Source: Dyella telluris (GTDB lineage Bacteria; Pseudomonadota; Gammaproteobacteria; Xanthomonadales; Rhodanobacteraceae). From it: a stretch of DNA of 64,000 nucleotides. The position numbers were made by a program, and so were the translations under genes. The notes under the pieces are model-generated. The model was not told the origin of the DNA and did not search any database. It saw only the letters and a list, made by a program, of their open reading frames with translations. The DNA lies in NCBI RefSeq assembly GCF_014297575.1, contig NZ_CP060412.1, positions 124,001 to 188,000 on the forward strand. The letters run 5' to 3'. How positions within the stretch are numbered: position 1 is the stretch's first letter; each line of letters opens with the position of its first letter. Positions 31,603-39,019 of the stretch are shown here, in pieces.

Positions 31603-32517
31603 TTAGGCCAGGCCGTTTTCCATCAGGAGAGCGTCCAGCTCGTCCAGCTCAGCGGATGCAGCACCCGTCGAGTCGATGGTCATCGGCTCCACCTTCGACA
31701 GGCTCGCAGCGCTGGCGTCGATCACACGCTCCGCTGCCGGGGCAGCAGTCGAGGTCTTGGCGGGCGACACGTCCTTCACTGCGCGGCTCGGTGCCGGGAG
31801 CAGCTCCTGGTTCGCGTGACCCAGGCGGGCGAAGTTGACACCAGTGACAGCACGCAGGTTGGTCAGCGCCTTCTGCAGACCCGCCTCGTACTCCTGAGCC
31901 GCGTAAGCATCCAGGTCACGGGCCTTCGACATCACCGAGGCATCCACCGGACGAGCCTTCGGGCTTGCCATCACGGTGTACTTCGTGTCGCGACCGCTGC
32001 CGGTCTTGGTGATCACGAAGTCGTAGCCCTCTTCCAGGCTGAAGACGTCGATGCTGTGCTGCTCGGCGTATTCCTCGGCAATCGCCAGGATCATGTCGAA
32101 CACGGACGGCGGCAGTTCCATCAGCACCGGCTCGGTCTTCGCATTGGCATGCGAGCCGTTCAGGTAGATGGAGTTGATCAGCACGCGACGCGACGGACGG
32201 GCTTCGTCCAGGATCTTCGTGACGGTCTCGTCCAGGCCCGGCTGTGCAGCGGTTTCAGCCATCGCAGCGCAGACGTCGCACGGCTTGCCGAAGGTTTCCT
32301 GGGTGCAGATGTAGACCGCCTTGACGCTGCCGTCTTCCGCCTTGATGAAGTGCTGACCGAAGTCGTGGAAGAACTTGCCCACCGGGTCGCTGTTCCAGTT
32401 CGGGAGCACGCGCACAATGTTCTTGTCCGACGTCAGCTTTGCCGGCTTCTCGGTGTTGCCACCCTTCGCTGCCAGTGCCTGACGCTTCTTCTTGATGAGA
32501 TCCAACAGTCCGCTCAT
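31603..32517 (-). CDS. gp32-like single-stranded DNA-binding protein
   Basis: 304 aa. Resembles T4-type SSB in layout: LLDLIKKKRQAL at the N-terminus, an OB-like core with IVRVLPNWN...FHDFGQHF and zinc ligands YICTQETFGKPCDVC, and an acidic tail (AELDELDALLMEN) for partner binding. Alone between a promoter with a 97-base leader and a terminator, which suits a protein made in large amounts. Confidence 0.8.
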   Translation of the reverse strand: MSGLLDLIKKKRQALAAKGGNTEKPAKLTSDKNIVRVLPNWNSDPVGKFFHDFGQHFIKAEDGSVKAVYICTQETFGKPCDVCAAMAETAAQPGLDETVTKILDEARPSRRVLINSIYLNGSHANAKTEPVLMELPPSVFDMILAIAEEYAEQHSIDVFSLEEGYDFVITKTGSGRDTKYTVMASPKARPVDASVMSKARDLDAYAAQEYEAGLQKALTNLRAVTGVNFARLGHANQELLPAPSRAVKDVSPAKTSTAAPAAERVIDASAASLSKVEPMTIDSTGAASAELDELDALLMENGLA

Positions 32518-32614
32518 TTGGGTATTTCCTTGTTGTAGTGTTTGAGTGTTTGCAGTGGCACTCGACTACGCGGGTTTTCGCTTCGTCGTCATGCTCGTGC
32601 ATCGTATGCGTTTT

Positions 32615-32630
32615 GTATGTATCCGCATAC
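32615..32630 (-). promoter_or_regulatory. Dyad operator/promoter site 12
   Basis: GTATG-TATCCG-CATAC, both halves perfect; 97 bases above the SSB start. Confidence 0.6.
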
Positions 32631-32649
32631 GTATTTTTCTAGGCAGAGC

Positions 32650-33141
32650 TTAGGTGTGTGATCGCGACAGGGCTTCTGCCCGAGCCTGGCGCAATTCGCG
32701 TGCGGCGTCGGCACGAGAGTCGCCAAGAACGCGAACCTCGCCCTTCATCTCCTCACGCTTGTTGAAGGCTGCTTGAATCAGCATGTCCTTCCGATGCCGG
32801 AATGCTTCTGCATATCCCTTTGCGATCCCGGCGATCATCTTCGCCTCGTTGTACGCCATGACCGCAGCTTTCATCTGCGTGTCCTGCGACACCTTGGCCT
32901 TGATCTGTCCTTCCGTGGCTTTCGTGCCCATCGCTGCGGCTTCGTCGCGATACTTGCGATCCAGCTTGGCTTCGGTCACTTCGACGAGGTGCTCAAACTT
33001 GCTTGCCTGATGCTCTGCTCGGGCCGCCTGCTCCGCGTAGTACGCGAAGAGCCCTGCTTGACGCATCATTCCCGCATCCAGATCCAAGGGGTTGATGTTG
33101 AGGTCGCCCTTGGCGAGGTTGGGGTCAATGAACTTTTCCAC
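32650..33141 (-). CDS. UvsY-like recombination mediator (tentative)
   Basis: 163 aa, nearly all helical: YYAEQAARAEHQASKFEHLVEVTEAKLDRKYRDEAAAMGTK, then TEGQIKAKVSQD, then AYAEAFRHRKDMLIQAA-type helix. Length, helical heptads and the place beside SSB and near RecA-like genes fit the T4 UvsY type, which loads UvsX onto SSB-coated DNA. I see no diagnostic motif, so this is a guess by context. Confidence 0.5.
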   Translation of the reverse strand: MEKFIDPNLAKGDLNINPLDLDAGMMRQAGLFAYYAEQAARAEHQASKFEHLVEVTEAKLDRKYRDEAAAMGTKATEGQIKAKVSQDTQMKAAVMAYNEAKMIAGIAKGYAEAFRHRKDMLIQAAFNKREEMKGEVRVLGDSRADAARELRQARAEALSRSHT

Positions 33142-33185
33142 TTTGCTTCTCCATTCGTTCCATCATGTGAGCACATCGTTTGTAT

Positions 33186-33201
33186 GTATGTGCTCACATA
33201 T
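33186..33201 (-). promoter_or_regulatory. Dyad operator/promoter site 13
   Basis: GTATG-TGCTCA-CATAT. On the minus strand a consensus TATAAT overlaps the first two bases of the dyad. 44 bases above the UvsY-like gene. Confidence 0.7.
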
Positions 33202-33209
33202 TATACCCG

Positions 33210-36200
33210 TTACGAAATTAGCTCGGCGGCCCGGATGAAGATTGCGTCGAGAGTTTCTTGTTTCGCAGGGTCGAACGCGACCATGCCGGGATTGATGCCA
33301 AGGATGATGCTCGCGTCCAGCTTGCGGTCGAACACCACCTTCCCAGCCAGGTCCATGATGGATCCACGTTCGTCAGGGCATAGCGTGCGCGAGACGTTCG
33401 AACCCAAGGCGATGATCAGCCCCGGCTTGAGGATCTCGATCTCCTTGTCCAGCCAGGGCCGTGACGCGGAAATCTCCTCGTTCGTGATCGTCTTGTCCTT
33501 CTTCGGCACCTTGAGGAACGAGGTGATGTAGAGGTCGTTCGTGGTCAGCCCAGCTGCCTTGATCGCCTCCTTCACCGGCAGTGCCGAGTCAGATTCGAAC
33601 AGCTTGCCCTTCTTCTCGTCCTTCGACGATGGAGCCTCCAGGATCACCATGATCTTGGGTTTGGAGCCGAGCTTAGGCAGCGGTGGCGCTCCCAGTGCGT
33701 CTCGCATCTCCAGCAGCGTCCGTTTGAGGATGTCCAACACCGGCCCGTCACAGACGATGGGTCGATCCACCCTGACAGACGCCGCGATCAGACCAGGTAG
33801 GCGCTCCAGCTGAGCCTTCACGCGATCAGGGTGCCTGGCTGGCAAAGCTCCAGGCGTGATCGAAGCGAACGCTCCCACCTCCTCCAGGAACTCCCGTTGG
33901 CGCTTGTTGCACTTGCCAGGCACATGCTTGTCGAAGTGAGCCCGGTCAATGAACTTGCCGCCCGCAAGCTCCCTGCCATCCAGCACCGCCTTCTCGGAGA
34001 TCTCCGACAGCCCCTTCACTCGGGAGATGGGCGCTACGAGAGCGTCACCCACCCGCTTGAAGCCATAGGTCGATTCGTTGACGTCGGGCGGGAGGATTTC
34101 AATGCCCCGCTTGGCTGCATCCGCAACCAGGCCAGCCAGCTTGTCCTCCTTGTGGATTTCCAGTGACGCAGCGTAAAAGGCGTGGGGGTAGTGAACCTTC
34201 AGATACATCGTCCAGACGGAGATGATCGAGTAGGCAACCGAGTGGCTCTTGTTGAAGGCGTAGCCCGCGAACAGCACGATCTTGTCCCACAGCTCCTTAG
34301 CCTGGTCTTCACCCATGCCGGCGACATCGACGCAGCCTCGGACGAACTTGTCGCCCTGCTCTGCCATCTTGTCCTTGTCCTTCTTGCCGATGGCCTTACG
34401 GACGTTATCTGCTTCCGCGAGGGTGAATCCCGCAAGGTCGCGGGTGAGCTGCATAACCTGTTCCTGGTAGACGATGACGCCCTTGGTCGCCTTGAGCGCG
34501 GGCTCCATCGCTGGATGCTCGTAGTGCTCCATGACGATGCCCTGGCGGACGTTCACGTAGTCGTCCAGCAGCCCTGAGTCCAAGGGGCCAGGTCGGAACA
34601 ACGCAGTCGCAGCAGCAAGCTCTTCGAAGGTCAGGGGCTCGTACTTCGCCATGTCCTTGAGCAGCTTTCGCATGCCGCCCGATTCGAACTGGAAGACGCC
34701 GACAGTCTCGCCCCGCCCGAAGGCAGCCATCGTCTTCTCGTCGTCCAGGTGGAGATCGAGCAGGTTTATCCGCTCGCCATAGTCATGGAAGATCTTGTCG
34801 ATCGCTCGACGCAGGATGTCCAGGTTGGAGAGGCCCAGCACGTCGATCTTGACCAGCCCCTGCTCCTCGACCACGCGCTTGTCCCAGTTGACCACAGTGT
34901 CTTCCCCGCGATCCTCGACGACAGCCATGCCCTTGATGGGTCGGCCAGCCACGATCACACCGGCAGCATGCGTGCCCATACTTCGCATCGTGCCCTCGAC
35001 ACGCTGGGCGATGTCGAACGCCTGCGGGTGTTTCTTCTGGTAGGTCTGAAGCTCGGGCATCTTGTCCAGGGCTTCAGCCAGGCTCATCGACTGCCCGTGC
35101 TCCTTCGGGATGTAGGAGCTGCAGGCGTAGTCCCGGTCAGGGATGTCCAGAGCCTTGCCCACCTCACGCAGCGCAGACGGGGCACCCAGCGTGTTGTAGT
35201 TGGAGATCGACGCTACAGCCGCCTTCCCGTAGGTCTCGCGGAGGTAGGTGATGATTTCGTGCCGGCGCTCAGACATGAAGTCCAGGTCGGCGTCGGGAAG
35301 ATCGAGACGGCTCGGGTTGATGAAGCGTTCGAACAGGAGGTCGAAGCGGATCGGGTCCACCTCAGTAATACCGATCACGTAGGCGATAAGACTGCCGCCC
35401 ACAGATCCTCGACCAGGACCGACCGCGATCCCGTTGTCCTTGGCCCAGCGACAGATGTCTGCCACGAGCAGGAAGTAGCCACAGAAGCCCAGCTCCTTCA
35501 GGACCATCAGCTCGGTCTTGAGGCGTGCCTGGTAGACGGGCAGCAGCGAAGGATCGGGCTTGTAGCCCAGCACAGGCTTGTCGATGCGGTCGCTCCAGTA
35601 TTTCTTGCACTGCCTGACCAGCTCGACAAACTCGTCCTCTGCCATCTTCGGGATGGAGATGTCCGCCTTGGTCCAGCGATACGAGAGCATGGGTGTCGGG
35701 TCGATGGGTAGCACCGTTCCCCAAGCCAGACCCATCTCAGTAGCCAGGTCGAGACTTCCCATCACCCCTTCCATCAGGGTGTCGAAGTCGCGGATGTGGA
35801 GTCCGGCGATCTGCTTCGGGGTCGCACCGTGGGAGTAGCGAAGGTTCCTAGTGATGGCGTTCACCACGTCACGAGCTTTCGCGTCCTCCTCGGTCGCATA
35901 CATCGCCATGCCGTTGATGATGACGCCATCGCTGCCGACAATCGTATGCTCCAGGACTCGTGCGTTCTGTCGAGCGAATACCGGGGACGCTACTGCGACA
36001 AGCTCTAGCACAAGCTGAGACGCGCTTACGTCGTCGCGCATACGCTCAATGAATGCTGTCACGTCGTCGTCAGACATGACGCTAGAAAACGCGCTCAGAG
36101 CGTCGCCCGTGGTGACGACGAAGTTGCCCGTCTGCACAAGGCGACGGAAGGCGAACCAGTCGAAGAATCGACCGATCTTCTTGGCGCTCTCGCACTCGGA

Positions 36201-36494
36201 CAGCGCAGCCAGGAGATCCACGAAGCCCTGAGCCTCTTTCACGTAGACCTTCGGGTAGAAGAACTTGCCCTCGTGATCCCAATGCTGGACTCGGAGGGTG
36301 CAGCCGGTGATCACTTCCACACCAGCTTTCTTGGACGACTTAGCTAGGTCGATGACTGCGGACACGGACATCGTGTCTGCGATGGCGACGTGGGTATAAC
36401 CCACCTCCTTGGCCTGCTTGAGCAGATCGTCCGGCTGGAGAATCGACTCGCCTACTGAGAAGTGGGTGCGAGCGCCCCACATGGTCTTATTCAC
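33210..36494 (-). CDS. dnaE: DNA polymerase III alpha-like replicase fused to UDG-like domain
   Basis: 1094 aa, C-family polymerase. Residues about 5-80 are a PHP domain with incomplete metal motifs (THFS instead of HxH). Polymerase sites: GPGRGSVGGSLIAYVIGI, PDADLDFMSERR with two catalytic Asp, LVKIDVLGL with the third, and FNKSHSVAYSIISVWT. A helix-hairpin-helix region follows. The usual OB and tau-binding end is replaced by a 150-residue domain (945-1094) like family 4/5 uracil-DNA glycosylase: VILEAPSSKDE, LYITSFLKVP, LIIALG, and NPGMVAFDPAKQ where active enzymes have HPS. GTG start overlaps the upstream stop. Confidence 0.9.
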   Translation of the reverse strand: MNKTMWGARTHFSVGESILQPDDLLKQAKEVGYTHVAIADTMSVSAVIDLAKSSKKAGVEVITGCTLRVQHWDHEGKFFYPKVYVKEAQGFVDLLAALSECESAKKIGRFFDWFAFRRLVQTGNFVVTTGDALSAFSSVMSDDDVTAFIERMRDDVSASQLVLELVAVASPVFARQNARVLEHTIVGSDGVIINGMAMYATEEDAKARDVVNAITRNLRYSHGATPKQIAGLHIRDFDTLMEGVMGSLDLATEMGLAWGTVLPIDPTPMLSYRWTKADISIPKMAEDEFVELVRQCKKYWSDRIDKPVLGYKPDPSLLPVYQARLKTELMVLKELGFCGYFLLVADICRWAKDNGIAVGPGRGSVGGSLIAYVIGITEVDPIRFDLLFERFINPSRLDLPDADLDFMSERRHEIITYLRETYGKAAVASISNYNTLGAPSALREVGKALDIPDRDYACSSYIPKEHGQSMSLAEALDKMPELQTYQKKHPQAFDIAQRVEGTMRSMGTHAAGVIVAGRPIKGMAVVEDRGEDTVVNWDKRVVEEQGLVKIDVLGLSNLDILRRAIDKIFHDYGERINLLDLHLDDEKTMAAFGRGETVGVFQFESGGMRKLLKDMAKYEPLTFEELAAATALFRPGPLDSGLLDDYVNVRQGIVMEHYEHPAMEPALKATKGVIVYQEQVMQLTRDLAGFTLAEADNVRKAIGKKDKDKMAEQGDKFVRGCVDVAGMGEDQAKELWDKIVLFAGYAFNKSHSVAYSIISVWTMYLKVHYPHAFYAASLEIHKEDKLAGLVADAAKRGIEILPPDVNESTYGFKRVGDALVAPISRVKGLSEISEKAVLDGRELAGGKFIDRAHFDKHVPGKCNKRQREFLEEVGAFASITPGALPARHPDRVKAQLERLPGLIAASVRVDRPIVCDGPVLDILKRTLLEMRDALGAPPLPKLGSKPKIMVILEAPSSKDEKKGKLFESDSALPVKEAIKAAGLTTNDLYITSFLKVPKKDKTITNEEISASRPWLDKEIEILKPGLIIALGSNVSRTLCPDERGSIMDLAGKVVFDRKLDASIILGINPGMVAFDPAKQETLDAIFIRAAELIS

Positions 36495-37084
36495 GGGGAC
36501 ACCATATTCACGCCCACGAACTCCAGGGCGTCCTTTGTCAGTTTGTAGTTGGAGGTCAGCGATGCGACCGACCATTCCGCGCCGTCAGCGGTTCGGAGCA
36601 GCTCGTTCACACGACTGATGTGTTCCTTACGTGGGACCAGGTGCGATCCCAGGGTCTCGCGCAGCTCGTGGTAAGCCTGCACAAACATCGCCGGGAACTT
36701 CACCTCACCCTTGAACGGGTTCGCACCTGAAACGATGCTGCCCAGGTCAAAGCCCTTCTTGTTCCAGCGATCAACAGCTTCCGCAGCCTTCTTCGCAAGG
36801 GTCACGGTCTCGCCCGTGCTCGTGAGCACGATGGTCGGGGTGATCTTGGCTTCAGTCTTGGCGGGCTTCTTGGTCGCGAGCTTGCGAGTCGTGCGGACAT
36901 GAGCAATGGCCATATCGAGCGCGGTCTTGGGCTTCGCTTCACCTTCAGCACGGAGAGCTGCGATTTCTTTACGAACTTCCTCCACCTTTTCCGAACATGC
37001 TTTGAAGAACTGGCAGTTGGAGCAGTAAGCGTCAGCGGCGTCGTGGAGGACTACGCTTCCGAAGCAATCAAGTTGGTCAGACAT
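36491..37084 (-). CDS. Hypothetical protein with N-terminal Cys cluster
   Basis: 197 aa. DCFG...AYCSNCQFFKACSEKV near residues 6-33 gives four Cys, likely a zinc or Fe-S site. A Lys/Ala-rich linker follows, then two alpha/beta segments. Overlaps the polymerase gene by four bases. Could be a replication accessory factor; not shown. Confidence 0.6.
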   Translation of the reverse strand: MSDQLDCFGSVVLHDAADAYCSNCQFFKACSEKVEEVRKEIAALRAEGEAKPKTALDMAIAHVRTTRKLATKKPAKTEAKITPTIVLTSTGETVTLAKKAAEAVDRWNKKGFDLGSIVSGANPFKGEVKFPAMFVQAYHELRETLGSHLVPRKEHISRVNELLRTADGAEWSVASLTSNYKLTKDALEFVGVNMVSP

Positions 37085-37090
37085 TTACAC

Positions 37091-37774
37091 CTAGCCCAGA
37101 AACAGTTGTGCCTTGCGCTCGATTTCGTGGCGGCTACGACGCGCCACGCTCGGGTGAATTTCCATGAGGGAAGCAACGAAACTCAGGGTCAGCTCCTTTC
37201 TGGCTCGGGTGGCATAGCCGGCGTTACGACGCAGCTGTGCCCCACGTTGGTATTTGTCGAACTGGTTCAGGACCACTTCGGGCGGGTTGATCACGCACTC
37301 CAGGAGCTGACGGGCGTCGGCACTCAATGCCTTCACCAACTTGTCCGTGGAATCCGCATAGGTCACAAGCTCTTCCGGCGTCAGCTCGTCCGAAGCGATC
37401 ACTGCCCAGAGGCTTTCGCCTTCTTCGTCGTCAGCACGCTGATCCGGATGGAGCACGGAGCCATGAAGGACGGCCTGCTCGTCTCGCGTGACCAGGCGCT
37501 GCAAGTTCTTCCAGCTGGCCTGAATGAAGAAGTTGATGAAGGACGCACCCTTCTCGTCGTCGTAGGACTGGTCGCAACGGACGAAGGTCAGAGCCAGCTC
37601 TTGCTCGATGTCGTCCAGGTCGTAGGGGGCACCAGTGGCCATCACACGAACCATGAACTTGTTGGCGAGCTTGTTGATGAGCGGGTAATACTGCTCGACC
37701 GTCCTCTTCTCGGAGTGGTGGGTCTTGCGGACCCACACCTCCGACGTTGCTTGGACGTTTGTCTGCTCGGTCAT
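37091..37774 (-). CDS. Sigma-70-like factor
   Basis: 227 aa starting MTEQTNVQ. Residues about 22-95 look like sigma region 2: YYPLINKLANKFMVRV, then YDLDDIEQELALTFVRCDQSYDDEKGASFINFFIQASWKNLQRLV, the helix that grips core polymerase and the -10 element. A second helical region (residues about 150-220) may stand in for region 4 but has no clear helix-turn-helix. Probably redirects host RNA polymerase, as T4 gp55 does; its target promoter is unknown. Lies between CobS-like and replicase genes. Confidence 0.75.
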   Translation of the reverse strand: MTEQTNVQATSEVWVRKTHHSEKRTVEQYYPLINKLANKFMVRVMATGAPYDLDDIEQELALTFVRCDQSYDDEKGASFINFFIQASWKNLQRLVTRDEQAVLHGSVLHPDQRADDEEGESLWAVIASDELTPEELVTYADSTDKLVKALSADARQLLECVINPPEVVLNQFDKYQRGAQLRRNAGYATRARKELTLSFVASLMEIHPSVARRSRHEIERKAQLFLG

Positions 37775-37784
37775 GGTTTCGACC

Positions 37785-38918
37785 TCAGCCGAACATGCGC
37801 TGCATGACGCTGGTCGCGAACGCTGCCGACTGGGGCGGCAGACGATTGATGTAGGCACAGGTGATGCCGTACTTGTAGTCGCTGCGAGCCAGGCCCAAGC
37901 GGGCTGCAAACTGGAGCGAACGCGGGGACAGCGGGTTCGTGACCTCGCGGCGGTCGAACGAGTTGCGCATCATCTTGGCGAACTCGACCAGCTTCTGTGC
38001 GACTTCCTTCGCCACGGTGGTCTTGCCCATGAGAAGAGCGATTTCCTGCTTCTCTTCCATGTAGTCCTTCTTCATCACGATGCCAAAGCGCTCGTAGTTC
38101 GCCGCGTTCTGGATCTGGGTGCCGGCGTACAGACCCGACTCGTCACCCGAGCCGTTCGTGTTTCCCGTCGCAACGAAGCGGAAGTCGGGGTGGGGTTTGA
38201 CCACCTTGTTCGCTGCCTTGATACGCAGGGGCTTGCCTTCCAGCACAGCCTGGTAGATCGAGCAGACCATCGGGGAGGCGAAGTCGTACTCGTCGGCGTT
38301 GTAGATCAGACCGTGTTCCATCGCGAACGGAAGCGGGCCGTCTTCCCAGACCATCTCGCCGTTCTTGACGCGCCACTGGCCTTCGATGTCGGCTTCTTCG
38401 GTGTTCGCGGTGTGCTGGACGCGGAGGTAGCCACGACCCGTGCGGGCTGCGCACTCTTCGAACAGGGAGGACTTGCCCACGCCCGAGTGACCCCACATGA
38501 GGATCGGGATGTTCATCTCCAAGGCCATCATCACCGTCTTGGTGTCGGCAATGTCGAAGACGTACTTGGAGTCGGCGTCGGGGACGTGAGCCTCGATCTC
38601 CGGACGATGACACAGCGAAACCTTGATGGCTTCGCCCAGAGCGTTCATGGCAGCCTTCGCGGTCGCGGGGAAGCCGAACAGCTCATGGAGAGCGCCGGTC
38701 TTCTTCTCGGGGCCAGCAGTGGTGGGAGCGACGGTCACGGACTTCGCAGCCGCGCCCTTCTTCATGTCGATCTGAGCCTGGGCTTCCGGGGAGAGCGTCG
38801 GGGCCAAGGGATACTTCTCCTTGTACGCCTCCAGGGTCATCTCCGGATGGTCTTTCGACAGGTGAACTGCGATTGCGTGGGTGGTAGCACCGCACTCCTG
38901 GCAAGTGATAGCAGCCAT
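37785..38918 (-). CDS. CobS/MoxR-like AAA+ ATPase
   Basis: 377 aa. N-terminal zinc finger (CQECG...H...H, residues 6-24), then an AAA+ module with Walker A GHSGVGKSS at residues 143-151, a Walker B-like hydrophobic strand ending in NADEYDFA, and sensor region FVATGNTNG. Same family as the CobS subunit of cobaltochelatase. Paired with the VWA protein encoded next to it; such pairs act as remodelling machines. Phages with this pair do not make cobalamin; a role in late steps is inferred. Confidence 0.85.
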   Translation of the reverse strand: MAAITCQECGATTHAIAVHLSKDHPEMTLEAYKEKYPLAPTLSPEAQAQIDMKKGAAAKSVTVAPTTAGPEKKTGALHELFGFPATAKAAMNALGEAIKVSLCHRPEIEAHVPDADSKYVFDIADTKTVMMALEMNIPILMWGHSGVGKSSLFEECAARTGRGYLRVQHTANTEEADIEGQWRVKNGEMVWEDGPLPFAMEHGLIYNADEYDFASPMVCSIYQAVLEGKPLRIKAANKVVKPHPDFRFVATGNTNGSGDESGLYAGTQIQNAANYERFGIVMKKDYMEEKQEIALLMGKTTVAKEVAQKLVEFAKMMRNSFDRREVTNPLSPRSLQFAARLGLARSDYKYGITCAYINRLPPQSAAFATSVMQRMFG

Positions 38919-38966
38919 TGGGTCTCTCCTCTCTTCTCTCTGAATTGTTCGCGCTGCGCGCTTTAT

Positions 38967-38982
38967 GTATGTACGTACATAC
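38967..38982 (-). promoter_or_regulatory. Dyad operator/promoter site 14
   Basis: GTATGTACGTACATAC, the only fully palindromic copy. TTAGA precedes it on the minus strand. 48 bases above the CobS-like gene. Confidence 0.7.
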
Positions 38983-39019
38983 TCTAAGCGTCGCAGCGCG
39001 GGGTTTCAATACTGGTTCG

